This document shows, in pieces, positions 16,676 to 24,293 of a DNA stretch of 35,559 nucleotides. The notes below the pieces were generated by a model. It was not told the origin of the DNA and ran no database searches. It was given only the letters and a program-made list of their open reading frames with translations. The stretch spans positions 1 through 35,559 of the forward strand of contig PKXA01000106.1 in NCBI GenBank assembly GCA_003133325.1, written 5' to 3'. The stretch comes from Acidimicrobiaceae bacterium. Its GTDB lineage: Bacteria > Actinomycetota > Acidimicrobiia > Acidimicrobiales > RAAP-2. Made by a program: the position numbers and the translations under genes. Every line of letters starts with the position of its first letter. The first letter of the stretch is position 1.

Positions 16676-18044
16676 TCAGGGGCGCCAACTGAGCCTCGGT
16701 GGGTTCGCTGCAGCAGAACCACGACTCGGTGAGCTTGGCTCGCTGCCCGGGTGGCCCACTCGAGACTGACCCGGTCACGGGACGAGGTCGGGCAGTTGTC
16801 GCCTGGCTACGGATCAGTGCGTCGATTTCCGCAAACGTTAGATCCGCGGGTTGGTCGACGCGAGCTTCGACCAGGGCGGCCAGGTCCTGTTGCAATTGGT
16901 CGACTTCGCCATCGGGATGTGACCACATCCAACCCAGCCGAGCCGCGTCGTAGGGACCGAGATGTGGTGTCATCTCGGGTCGGTCCAGTAACAGCGACTT
17001 TTCGGGTAACAGTAAGCGCACCGTGTACTGCACCGGATCCACGTTGGGAACCAGGTCGTGGGCAATCACGAAATCGAGGAGGTCAACCAGGCCGTCAATG
17101 GTTGTCCACGGAGTGAACGGCAACCACGATGGCCGCACCTCGATATCGTGTCGGCGCAACAGGATGACCGCCTCGGACGCCTCGGCCACCGTGTGGCCCT
17201 TGTCGAGGTGCTCGAGAATCACGTCGTCCACCGACTCGAATGCAGAGACAATGAACAGGCAGTCGGCTTCGGCCAGCTCGGACCAGATGTCGGGGTGACG
17301 CAGGACGTGTTCCACCTTGACCGTGCAGTCGAAGGTAAGCCCGGGGTGGCGGGTGTGGATGGCGGCAATCACCCGGCGGGAGTGGAGTGGGGTGTTGAGG
17401 AAGTCGGGATCCGCAAACGTCAGGTGACGAGCGCCGGCGACCACCAACTGATCGACGTCGGCCACCACCGTGGCCTCGTCCACCGGCCGCACGCGACCGT
17501 CATAGACGACGGGCACCGGACAGTGCCGGCACCGATGGGAACAACCCCGGCTGGCCTCGACGGAACCAACCAACCGTTCCTCACCACCAACTGCCAACCG
17601 GGTATACCGGTCAAGGGTGGGCAACATGCTCCGGGCGGGAAGGAGCGCGGGACCACGGGCCAGTTGGATGGCACGGCCTGGATCGACTCCGCCCACCCAG
17701 GCCACCAAACCGGCTTCATATTCGCCGGCGATCACCGCGTCAGCCGGCGATGTGACGGTGAGATCACGGCTCACCGTGGCATACAGACCGTAAAAGCACA
17801 GCGGAAGGTCGGGCCGCCGGGCCCGGACCGACTCGGCCACCTGCAGCGCCAACCGCATGGCCGTGTGCATCGGCACCGAAAACGCCACACGGTCAGCCCA
17901 ATCGAATTCGGTCACGTCAATCGGGTCAACCGCCACATCCACACAGCGGACCTGGTGGCCGGCCGCCTCCATCGCCGCCATCGGCTTGGACAACCCCAGC
18001 GGCTGATTGCCCAGCTCATAGGTGGAAACCAGAAGCACTCGCAC
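16668..18044 (-). CDS. CUAEP/CCAEP-tail radical SAM protein (Cys form)
   Basis: A 458-residue radical SAM enzyme with an N-terminal Rossmann-like, B12-binding-type domain (residues ~1-120; VRVLLVSTYELGNQPLGL) that lacks the DXHXXG cobalamin-ligand motif. The [4Fe-4S] cysteines are C168, C172 and C175 in RGCSHRCRHCP. The C-terminus ends WFCCSEPTE..., matching the family named for a CUAEP or CCAEP tail, in which selenocysteine or cysteine occupies the second position; here both codons are TGC (C444, C445), so it is the non-seleno form. I chose GTG 18044 because family members start MRVLLVSTYELG; the open frame runs to 18248 into the neighbour. It lies 10 bases after the ATP-grasp stop, so they form an operon. 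Product and substrate are unknown to me. Confidence 0.85.
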   Translation of the reverse strand: MRVLLVSTYELGNQPLGLSKPMAAMEAAGHQVRCVDVAVDPIDVTEFDWADRVAFSVPMHTAMRLALQVAESVRARRPDLPLCFYGLYATVSRDLTVTSPADAVIAGEYEAGLVAWVGGVDPGRAIQLARGPALLPARSMLPTLDRYTRLAVGGEERLVGSVEASRGCSHRCRHCPVPVVYDGRVRPVDEATVVADVDQLVVAGARHLTFADPDFLNTPLHSRRVIAAIHTRHPGLTFDCTVKVEHVLRHPDIWSELAEADCLFIVSAFESVDDVILEHLDKGHTVAEASEAVILLRRHDIEVRPSWLPFTPWTTIDGLVDLLDFVIAHDLVPNVDPVQYTVRLLLPEKSLLLDRPEMTPHLGPYDAARLGWMWSHPDGEVDQLQQDLAALVEARVDQPADLTFAEIDALIRSQATTARPRPVTGSVSSGPPGQRAKLTESWFCCSEPTEAQLAPLTR

Positions 18045-18054
18045 CAGAGCGAGG

Positions 18055-19296
18055 TTAGTGGTGCCGGACAGGCCGACCGTGCGGGGCACCGCGGAGCTCG
18101 ACCTCGAGACAGGACTCGGCTCGGCGCAAAGCTTCCTCGACCTCATGAGCCGTTTCCCCGCGGGCAAAGATGAATCCGAGATAACGGTCGCCTTCCGGAA
18201 GCGGGACCACGTCCCGTCCCAAAGGGATGGAGATCTCGACACCGGCAACGCCTTCGACGGCCCGGGCTCGCTCCAGACCCCTTACCTCCACCAGCACCCC
18301 GGCCGATCGGATCGGGAGCATCATCACTCCCGCCGCCCGGGCCTCACGGGTGAGGCCATCCAAACTCATGCCGAGGGCGTGGCGGATGATGACCTCCTCA
18401 AGGCTCACCCCGACCCCGAACCGGAGGGAGCGCGAACAAAGACCACCGATCGACCGGGCAGCCAATTCCAGGATCGTCACCACGCCCGTGGTACCGATAC
18501 GCAGTTCAGCGTGCAACGGTCCTTCCCGCAATCCCATCGCCTGGGCAGCTTGGGCGGTGATTGTCTCCACATCGGCGAGGATGGAGGCTGCCTGCCTCGA
18601 CGGCGTGACATAGATGGTCTCTTCGAAGAACGGACCATCCAAGGGGTCGGGCTTATCGAACACGGCCAGGACCTCCAATTTCCCGTTGACGAGCAGCCCT
18701 TCGACCGCCACTTCGGCTCCGGGCACGAAACGCTCGACAACCACCGGCTCCGGGCAGTCCCCGAGGATGGCCCGAATCCGGGAGGCTGCCGCCCTGGCCT
18801 GGGCGGCGTCGTCGACACGGATCACGCCCTGGCTGGCTGATCGAGATGCCGGCTTCATCACGCAGGGGTACCCGATGTCAGCGCACGCCAGCGCCTCATC
18901 GGCTCCGGCGGGAACTATCCGATAGGAGGGTTGAGGGAGCGAGGCAGCGCCCAGGCGCTCTCGCATGACGACTTTGTCCCTGGTGGCAGCCACTGCGTCG
19001 GGTGGATTGTGCGGGAAGCCCAGACGCTCGGCGGCTCGGGATGCGACCACAATGCCCTGGTCATCGACAGCCAGGACGCCATCGAGCGGCGTCCGATGGT
19101 GGAGCGCCACGATGGCCTCCACCGCGGCGTCAGGTGACCCCATGGGTACGACCACCGCCCGATCTCCCATGGACCCTGCCATGGCCTGGCGGTGTTCGGA
19201 CCCGACCACCACATCGACTCCCAGAACAGCCGCCGCGGCCATGAAGTCGGAGGCCCGATAGGTGGCAGTGGGTAACAACAAGAGAATCCGTGGCAC
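18055..19296 (-). CDS. ATP-grasp ligase-like protein paired with the radical SAM gene
   Basis: A ~413-residue ATP-grasp enzyme, expected to join a carboxylate to an amine or thiol through an acyl-phosphate. Visible segments: N-terminal Rossmann-like domain (PRILLLLPTATYRASDF), ATRDKVVMRERL, GYPCVMKPASRSASQGV (ATP-binding Lys and the flexible loop), VVERFVPGAEVAVEGLLVNG, and HAELRIGTTGVVTILELAARSIGG with metal-binding acidic residues. A C-terminal domain (~310-413) resembles those of carboxylate-amine ligases. Start is uncertain: GTG 19296 (AVPRILLL) fits the domain edge and leaves 46 bases to the divergent NfuA-like gene; GTG 19311 is an alternative. The ten-base gap to the radical SAM gene suggests one pathway. 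Confidence 0.82.
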   Translation of the reverse strand: MPRILLLLPTATYRASDFMAAAAVLGVDVVVGSEHRQAMAGSMGDRAVVVPMGSPDAAVEAIVALHHRTPLDGVLAVDDQGIVVASRAAERLGFPHNPPDAVAATRDKVVMRERLGAASLPQPSYRIVPAGADEALACADIGYPCVMKPASRSASQGVIRVDDAAQARAAASRIRAILGDCPEPVVVERFVPGAEVAVEGLLVNGKLEVLAVFDKPDPLDGPFFEETIYVTPSRQAASILADVETITAQAAQAMGLREGPLHAELRIGTTGVVTILELAARSIGGLCSRSLRFGVGVSLEEVIIRHALGMSLDGLTREARAAGVMMLPIRSAGVLVEVRGLERARAVEGVAGVEISIPLGRDVVPLPEGDRYLGFIFARGETAHEVEEALRRAESCLEVELRGAPHGRPVRHH

Positions 19297-19301
19297 CGCC
19301 C

Positions 19302-19307
19302 TATGAT
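19302..19307 (+). promoter_or_regulatory. Probable -10 box for the NfuA-like gene
   Basis: TATGAT lies in the 46-base divergent spacer, 35 bases before the ATG at 19343, with GAGGCGAAG between as ribosome site. No good -35 is seen at the matching distance, so this is a weak call. Confidence 0.35.
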
Positions 19308-19342
19308 GCACGTAACCGAGCGAGTACCGAGGCGAAGCCATC

Positions 19343-19993
19343 ATGAATGACGTCGATTCCGACAATTTGACAGTTCTGCGAGCGACCGACGCAGCCGTAG
19401 CCATGGTGTCTGAGCTGCGGGCCAGCGAAGATGACCAGGAGTCGCTTGCCCTCTGGGTCGAGGTGACGGGGTCGAACGGGAATGCCTACACCTACGACAT
19501 GTATTTCCAACCGGTCGCCGATGCCCAACCGGGCGATTGGAGCCACGAGCAGGACGATCTGAAGATCGTGATTCCGGCCGAAAGCATCCCCAACATGAAG
19601 GGGGCGGTCCTCGACGTCAACAGTGACGGCGGCGAGACGGGGATGGTGATCGTCAATCCCAACCAGCCTCCGGCCATGGGGAGCCCGGTCATGGCCGGAC
19701 CCCCGGCCGATCTCAGCGGGGACGTGGCACAGAGGATCCTCCAGGTGTTGGAGGCACAGATCAATCCGTCCATTGCTGCGCACGGTGGGCGCGCCGACCT
19801 GGTCGCGGTCGAGGTTGACGCTGCCTATCTCCGCCTGAGTGGAGGTTGCGCGGGATGCGGGATGGCGGCGGTGACCCTCAGCCAGGGAATCGAAGTGGCC
19901 TTGCGAGACTCGGTACCCGAGATCACCCGGGTGATCGATGTGACTGACCACGCATCGGGTACCAACCCGTACTACGAGGCCGCCAAGAAGTAA
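19343..19993 (+). CDS. NfuA-like Fe-S cluster carrier (HesB-like + NifU C-terminal domain)
   Basis: A 216-residue cytosolic protein with an N-terminal A-type/HesB-like domain (residues ~10-95, LALWVEVTGSNGNAYTYDMY, PAESIPNMKGAVLDV) that has lost the usual cluster cysteines, and a C-terminal NifU domain (~120-200) with NPSIAAHGGRADLVAV and the cluster-binding SGGCAGCGMA. The layout is that of NfuA, which delivers [4Fe-4S] clusters to target enzymes. It is divergently transcribed from the ATP-grasp/radical SAM pair across 46 bases, so a role in supplying that radical SAM enzyme is an attractive inference, although general Fe-S maturation is the default reading. Start ATG 19343. Confidence 0.88.
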   Translation: MNDVDSDNLTVLRATDAAVAMVSELRASEDDQESLALWVEVTGSNGNAYTYDMYFQPVADAQPGDWSHEQDDLKIVIPAESIPNMKGAVLDVNSDGGETGMVIVNPNQPPAMGSPVMAGPPADLSGDVAQRILQVLEAQINPSIAAHGGRADLVAVEVDAAYLRLSGGCAGCGMAAVTLSQGIEVALRDSVPEITRVIDVTDHASGTNPYYEAAKK

Positions 19994-19996
19994 CTC

Positions 19997-20728
19997 TCAG
20001 ACCGGCAGAAATCGGCGCGCGTCCTCGGCTGCGTAGGCGGCCACCATGGAGTCGATCGCCGCGGTCGCCTCGACCCGTTCGATTACGTCCAGGAGCCGGT
20101 TGGCGGGGATGGCACACGTCATCTCCGTCCGGGGCATGTTGGTGCGAGTGCGGCTCAACATGCAACCCACGCTGACTGCTACTTCACCTCGCTCTTTGGC
20201 CACGGCCACGATATGGCACTGGGGTTTGCCGTCGATGCGAAGGTCCGGAAGAGCATCGGAGAGCACCATCAGTTGCTTGCCGTTCACCCGGATCATGACC
20301 ACGTCGGGATCGACCGGCGTATCGGCGAGCGGGCCATAGGTGACGGTTTCCGGACGTTCGGCCAACACCGGGATGCCGGGAACCATGTCCATGGTCACCC
20401 AACCCGACTCGAGCAGGGTGGCCACGTCTGAGCGACCGGCCACTTCTTCGAGGGTGGCAAATCCGTGGGTGAGACTCCCCACACTGCAGTTCCCGTGGTC
20501 AGCAGCCACCGTGGTGAAGGTCCGGTCGACGGCTTTGGTCCAGAACACGCACCCCGCCGGCACACTGCCGGTCCGGCCATCCGGAGTCGATTGCGGCATC
20601 GGGGCGTCGTAAGCCTCGACTCCGGCCGGGGACGAATCCGAGAAGGTGATGGCAATCGGAGGCGTCGTGAGGTTGAGCGCCGAAGTGATGGCGGCGGCAG
20701 ATTCGGGCCAGTGGTCAAGGGCGGGCAT
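19997..20728 (-). CDS. DUF169-family protein
   Basis: About 243 residues. The pattern LTTPPIAITFSDSSP, GCVFWTKAVDRTFTTVAADHGNCSVG, and VNGKQLMVLSDALPDLRIDGKPQC matches the uncharacterised DUF169 family, whose members often have conserved cysteines (here in GCVFW, GNCSVG, PQCH and VGCML). Function is unknown; the cysteines could bind metal or be redox-active (inference). Two ATG codons are adjacent (20731 and 20728); the second has AATACT six bases upstream. The open frame continues upstream to 21256 but that part overlaps pdxH antisense and is unlikely to be translated. Its stop is three bases from the end of the convergent NfuA-like gene. Confidence 0.82.
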   Translation of the reverse strand: MPALDHWPESAAAITSALNLTTPPIAITFSDSSPAGVEAYDAPMPQSTPDGRTGSVPAGCVFWTKAVDRTFTTVAADHGNCSVGSLTHGFATLEEVAGRSDVATLLESGWVTMDMVPGIPVLAERPETVTYGPLADTPVDPDVVMIRVNGKQLMVLSDALPDLRIDGKPQCHIVAVAKERGEVAVSVGCMLSRTRTNMPRTEMTCAIPANRLLDVIERVEATAAIDSMVAAYAAEDARRFLPV

Positions 20729-20863
20729 CATCCCAGTATTGCCGAAGCCAACAGCTGGGAAAAACGGACACGTCAGTCTGTCGGCACATACTCGAGACAA
20801 CCCTGGGCATCGTGCACAAGGAGCCCGGAGCACTCGGCCCCGAGTCCTCGGCCAGAACGTCAC

Positions 20864-20869
20864 TAACGT
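20864..20869 (+). promoter_or_regulatory. -10 box placed for a leaderless pdxH transcript
   Basis: TAACGT (TANNNT pattern) is followed by six bases and the pdxH ATG at 20876. No Shine-Dalgarno is present, which fits a transcript starting at the A of the start codon (inference). Confidence 0.5.
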
Positions 20870-20875
20870 CTGAGT

Positions 20876-21487
20876 ATGGCTCCGCAGTGGATAGCACTCC
20901 TCGAAGATGGCGCAAGCTCTGATCCTTTCGTCCAGTTCGGCAGATGGTTCAGGGACGCCGCGGCCGTTGTGCCGAGCCCCGAAGCCATGGCAGTGGCGTC
21001 GGCCGATCTCCAGGCTCGTCCATCGGTGCGCATGGTCCTGATGAAGGCATGGGATGAGGACGGTTTCGTCTTCCACACCAACTTCGAAAGCCGCAAGGGC
21101 CACGAGCTCACCGAGAATCCTCACGCATCCCTCCTCTTCTACTGGGAGCCGTTGGGGCGCCAGGTCCGGATCGAAGGTCCGGTCAATCGCATCTCCGACG
21201 AGGAATCCGACGCATATTTTCTTACCCGTCCGGCGCGCGGCCGGGTCGGGGCCCACGCATCACATCAGAGCCAGACCATCGACAGCCGGGAGGCGCTGGA
21301 TCTCGAGGTGCAGCGTATCGAGTCCCAATTCGCCGGACACCAGGTGACCCGCCCGGCGTGGTGGGGGGGATTGCGAGTACAGCCTCAGGTATTCGAATTC
21401 TGGCAGAACCGGGAGGACCGCCTCCACGATCGACTTCGCTACACGCCGGATCGAGTCGGCTGGAAGGTCGAGCGACTCCAACCTTGA
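20876..21487 (+). CDS. pdxH: Pyridoxamine 5'-phosphate oxidase
   Basis: A 203-residue cytosolic FMN enzyme that oxidises pyridoxine or pyridoxamine 5'-phosphate to PLP. Family signatures are PSVRMVLMKAWDEDGFVFHTNFESRKG (FMN contacts, seen in parts as RMVLMK and TNFESRKG), PHASLLFYWEPLGRQVRIEG, and the conserved C-terminal EFWQNREDRLHDR ending in W..ERLQP, which is the diagnostic PdxH end. The length is normal. It may be leaderless (see the -10 entry). PLP made here would serve enzymes such as GabT in this window, but there is no operon link. A 721-base gene-poor interval follows. Confidence 0.95.
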   Translation: MAPQWIALLEDGASSDPFVQFGRWFRDAAAVVPSPEAMAVASADLQARPSVRMVLMKAWDEDGFVFHTNFESRKGHELTENPHASLLFYWEPLGRQVRIEGPVNRISDEESDAYFLTRPARGRVGAHASHQSQTIDSREALDLEVQRIESQFAGHQVTRPAWWGGLRVQPQVFEFWQNREDRLHDRLRYTPDRVGWKVERLQP

Positions 21488-22208
21488 TCCCGTGACGACC
21501 GTGGGCGTCGCTCCCCAGCGGGCACCACTCTCCAATAGCTACATTCACCAAGTCGCGGCGCTGCTCGGGCACGGGAGGAAGCGCACCCAGCTGTTGGATG
21601 AGGGCCGTGTACTCGAGAGGCCCGAGCATGGTTCCGCACCGGCCGTTTTCTGAAGTGGAGTCTGCCGCGCTCACGTGGACCGGACATGCGCTGGTGTCGG
21701 AGCCGAGCCACTCTGAACAGGTAGTGGCCTCTTGATGTTGTGGCCAACGGCAGTCCTGGTGAGTCGGCAGCCCGAGGCAGAGGCAGCCGGTCGAGTTGCT
21801 ACCCGGATCCAAGCTCTACTCCAACCTGTTGTCGGAGTCTGGACCACTCCGTCCGACCGGACTCCAGGCCATGGCCTCCCCCCGGTTCACTTAGCCGGAT
21901 CCGGTAACCGCGCTCTCCAGCACCCGGCAACCGATAGATGAGCCGAGTGTTTCGGCGAACGCCGTCCGCGGGTCGTTGCCGAGCCCATAGGCAACGTCGT
22001 TCCCGACGACCGCCAACCACGACGAGCACCAACCACGACGTGCACCATTCCGGCGGGGATCAGGACACGACAGCCTTTGAGCATTGCCTGAAGAACACCA
22101 TCGCGTGTGGATTTCCACTCTGCTGGGTCGGTCGGCGCCGTTACGACCGATGTCCTACCCCGACCCGGGTCGGGGCCGTCATTACGGGTTACGCCTACCC
22201 TGGTGAGC
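21488..22208. other. Gene-poor interval with possible decayed coding sequence
   Basis: No confident gene is seen in 721 bases. Short reading frames on both strands are disrupted. On the minus strand about 21894-22015 reads AVVGNDVAYGLGNDPRTAFA, which faintly recalls the 'VVGDSVAYGLG' block of SGNH hydrolase domains, and about 21560-21750 reads MLGPLEYTALIQQLGALP, which looks protein-like but is unrecognised. A near-perfect 16-bp tandem repeat (caaccacgacgagcac / caaccacgacgtgcac) lies at 22014-22045, and GGAGTC/GACTCC form an inverted pair at 21834-21865. The interval is best read as a degraded gene or two; it may also carry the promoter of the SRPBCC gene. Confidence 0.4.
22014..22045. repeat. 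16-bp tandem repeat, two copies with one mismatch
   Basis: caaccacgacgagcac at 22014-22029 is followed directly by caaccacgacgtgcac at 22030-22045. It lies within the gene-poor interval. Confidence 0.85.
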
Positions 22209-22715
22209 ATGGCGACCTCGCCCTACGTCATCGAGTACGAAGGAGCCTTCCACCTCGATCTCCCGCCGAACGAGGTGTGGGCGATCATCTCCCGCACCGA
22301 CCACTTCGAGGATTGGTGGAGCTGGCTGCGAGAATTGCAGGTCGAAGGCAAGGCCTTGCAGTCAGGGTCGGTGCTCCGAGGGGTGGTCGTCCCCCCCCTC
22401 CCCTACCGGATGCGTCTCGAAGTCGTGTTGGAGGAGTGTGTGATGCCCAATCGCATAGACGCGGTGGTCAGCGGCGACCTCGAAGGGAACGCCAGCCTCA
22501 CCTTCACCCCCGACGGGGGCGGCACCCAAGCGACAGTCAGCTGGACCATCGAGATGATGCAAGGGCCTATGCGACTGGCGGCGCGGCTAGCCCATCCGCT
22601 ACTCCGTTGGGGCCACGACCTGGTGGTGCAGGCCACCGTGGAGGGCTTCCGGCGAACTCTGGCTGCCGAGTCGGGGTCGTCGGTCAGTGGGTCAGGCGGG
22701 CCAGCACCAAGCTGA
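22209..22715 (+). CDS. SRPBCC (START/polyketide cyclase-like) family protein
   Basis: A 168-residue soluble protein with the helix-grip pattern: an N-terminal strand YVIEYEGAFHLDLPPNEVWAII, then DHFEDWWSWL, a run of strands including TFTPDGGGTQATVSWTIEM, and a long C-terminal helix (LLRWGHDLVVQATVEGFRRTL). Such proteins bind hydrophobic small molecules such as lipids, quinones or polyketides. ATG 22209 is preceded by TACCCT seven bases away and by GGTGAG; the longer open frame from 22107 is less likely. Its last 32 bases overlap the convergent UbiA-like gene. Being next to a prenyl-lipid type cluster, a role in carrying or modifying such a lipid is a reasonable guess only. Confidence 0.75.
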   Translation: MATSPYVIEYEGAFHLDLPPNEVWAIISRTDHFEDWWSWLRELQVEGKALQSGSVLRGVVVPPLPYRMRLEVVLEECVMPNRIDAVVSGDLEGNASLTFTPDGGGTQATVSWTIEMMQGPMRLAARLAHPLLRWGHDLVVQATVEGFRRTLAAESGSSVSGSGGPAPS

Positions 22716-23499
22716 GAGCCAATGCCACCATCGCCCAGGACAGCGCCCGCAGGGTCTTCTCGATGGGGGCGAGAAGGGCGGAGCTGTCGAGAACCTCGAC
22801 GCGGCCGTCGTCGAGCACCATGCGTCCCTCGATCGAGATTGCATGGCGCCGGATGGTGCGGGCCGAGGTGGAGAGGTGCCGCTGGGCGGCGGAGAGCAGG
22901 GTGGCCGCGGCAGCCAGGACGATGGCCGATGCCGGCAGAGACCGGTCCTGGGCAAAGGCAGCGGTGAGCACCGGGAACGCTCCCCACCCCAGGGCGAAGC
23001 CGAGGTCGGTATGGACCCGGCCCCCGAACAACTCGAGGTTGTAGGCCAGGACGAGGAAGGCGCCGGCGACGATGAACACCCCGAGCCACGGTCCCACCCG
23101 GTACATGCCGACAATGCCGATGGCCATCGCACCGCCCAGGCTGATGGCGGAGGCAGATTTCAAGAGGCGGGCCGATAGGGCGGTGCCGAGCGGTCGACCC
23201 CGCAATTCGTCGAGGCAGTGGGCGGCTACCCCCACGGCCAAAAAGAAGGCCAGGACGGCGGCGCCGAGGGTGCTCCAGTTGACAGTCGTGCCGATGAGAG
23301 AACCGATCACCACGTAAGAGAGGTGCCAGGCGGTATACGGCGGATGGAGGACGGCTCGCACGTCGCGCCACCGGGTGTGCGCACCGGAGGCGTAATAGGC
23401 AGGCCCTTGGGGTGGTGCGCCGGCGCCGGTTCCGGTGTCGGTGGGCTCGCGGCCGGTGTCGGTGGGCTCGCGGCCGGTGTCGGTGGGCTCAGCTGCCAC
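22684..23499 (-). CDS. UbiA-like multi-pass membrane protein
   Basis: About 271 residues with roughly six to seven hydrophobic helices (for example WHLSYVVIGSLIG, GAAVLAFFLAVGVAA, ISLGGAMAIGIVGMY, LGVFIVAGAFLVLAY). PPYTAWHLSYV followed by AHCLDELRGRPLGT resembles actinobacterial proteins of UbiA prenyltransferase type, but only one acidic motif (LDELRGRP) is evident and a standard NXXXDXXXD pair is not, so catalysis is uncertain. The N-terminus holds the repeat EPTDTGR encoded by a 21-bp tandem repeat. I prefer GTG 23499, overlapping the methyltransferase stop; a GTG just before RAVLHPPYTAW would skip the repeats. The open frame goes to 23586. It probably works with the co-directional methyltransferase. 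Confidence 0.6.
   Translation of the reverse strand: MAAEPTDTGREPTDTGREPTDTGTGAGAPPQGPAYYASGAHTRWRDVRAVLHPPYTAWHLSYVVIGSLIGTTVNWSTLGAAVLAFFLAVGVAAHCLDELRGRPLGTALSARLLKSASAISLGGAMAIGIVGMYRVGPWLGVFIVAGAFLVLAYNLELFGGRVHTDLGFALGWGAFPVLTAAFAQDRSLPASAIVLAAAATLLSAAQRHLSTSARTIRRHAISIEGRMVLDDGRVEVLDSSALLAPIEKTLRALSWAMVALALSLVLARLTH
23434..23490. repeat. 21-bp tandem repeat, 2.7 copies, coding for EPTDTGR
   Basis: ggtgtcggtgggctcgcggc plus one c is repeated at 23434-23454 and 23455-23475 with a 15-base partial copy to 23490. On the minus strand it encodes Glu-Pro-Thr-Asp-Thr-Gly-Arg units at the N-terminus of the UbiA-like protein; slippage could change the copy number without breaking the frame. Confidence 0.9.
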
Positions 23500-24223
23500 C
23501 GGGCTTGGTCCCCCACATGACGAGTCCCCCGCCGAGCGACATGAGGCGGCTCCCGATGCCCTCGATGCCGGCTTGCTTCCAGGCATCTACCGTCCACGAC
23601 AACGGGTAGCGCCGGTAGTGGCGCGAGATGCTCGGGCCCAGAAAGCGGCCGACCTCGAACCACTCGCGTCCGCCGGTCAGCCACCCGGCCACCGGCAGCA
23701 CCAAACGGGTGTAGCCCCACCACAAACCGCGCCACCAGGGTTCCGGTGGGAGGTGGAACTCGAGGCTGGCCAGTATTCCGCCGGGTCGCACCACCCGGGC
23801 CAGCTCGGCGACGGTGGCCGCCGGGTCGGCCACGTAGCGCAGGAGGTAGGTGAAAGTGACAGCGTCGAAGGCTCCGTCGGCGAACGGGAGCTCCTCGCCC
23901 CTCCCCTGGATGAGATGCACACCGTGCTCGTTTCGGGTGAGGAGGTTCTGGCGGGCCCGCTCCAACATGGGGCCGGTGAGGTCGAGGCCGACCACCTGGG
24001 CTCCGGTAGCCGAGCGAATGGCCAGAGCCACACCGGCCGGGCCGGTGGCGACGTCGAGCACCCGACCAGTGGGGGTGGCCCGAACGTGGCGGACCATCTC
24101 CTTCCGCCAGCGCCGGTCTTGACCGAGGGACAACAGCGCGCCGAGCCGGTCGTAGTGGGCGGGCAGGCCGTCGAAGAGCTCGGTGGCCTGGCGGTTCGGG
24201 GCTGTGTCGATTCTTCCCACCAT
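23489..24223 (-). CDS. UbiE/MenG-like SAM-dependent methyltransferase
   Basis: A 244-residue class I methyltransferase. The N-terminal LFDGLPAHYDRLGALLSLGQDRRWRK is characteristic of the UbiE/COQ5 family, followed by the SAM-binding GRVLDVATGPAGVALAI, the acidic turn GLDLTGPMLERAR, GRGEELPFADGAFDAVT and ELARVVRPGGILASLEF. UbiE-type enzymes methylate demethylmenaquinone, but paralogues act on other prenylated or lipid substrates; the neighbours (UbiA-like protein and geranylgeranyl-reductase-like flavoprotein) point to an isoprenoid quinone or lipid. The ATG at 24223 has TACGCT eight bases upstream and no Shine-Dalgarno. It is divergent from the flavoprotein gene. Confidence 0.85.
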   Translation of the reverse strand: MVGRIDTAPNRQATELFDGLPAHYDRLGALLSLGQDRRWRKEMVRHVRATPTGRVLDVATGPAGVALAIRSATGAQVVGLDLTGPMLERARQNLLTRNEHGVHLIQGRGEELPFADGAFDAVTFTYLLRYVADPAATVAELARVVRPGGILASLEFHLPPEPWWRGLWWGYTRLVLPVAGWLTGGREWFEVGRFLGPSISRHYRRYPLSWTVDAWKQAGIEGIGSRLMSLGGGLVMWGTKPGGS

Positions 24224-24293
24224 TGCCAGTCAGCGTAGGTCGAACGCGTTCTCGTTGCTGGCAATTGTCGGAGCCAACCACTACAACTGGCAG

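Noticed and set aside
16710-16715. Selenocysteine at the tail of the radical SAM protein
   Set aside because: Both codons are TGC; there is no in-frame TGA at this place, so it is the Cys form.
19997-21256. Longer 419-codon version of the DUF169 gene
   Set aside because: The upstream 175 codons are antisense to pdxH and lack DUF169 similarity; the family domain starts at MPALDHWP.
21938-23044. Plus-strand frame (368 codons) across the gene-poor interval and SRPBCC gene
   Set aside because: Arg/Pro/Gly-rich translation, runs through the SRPBCC gene in another frame and into the opposing UbiA-like gene.
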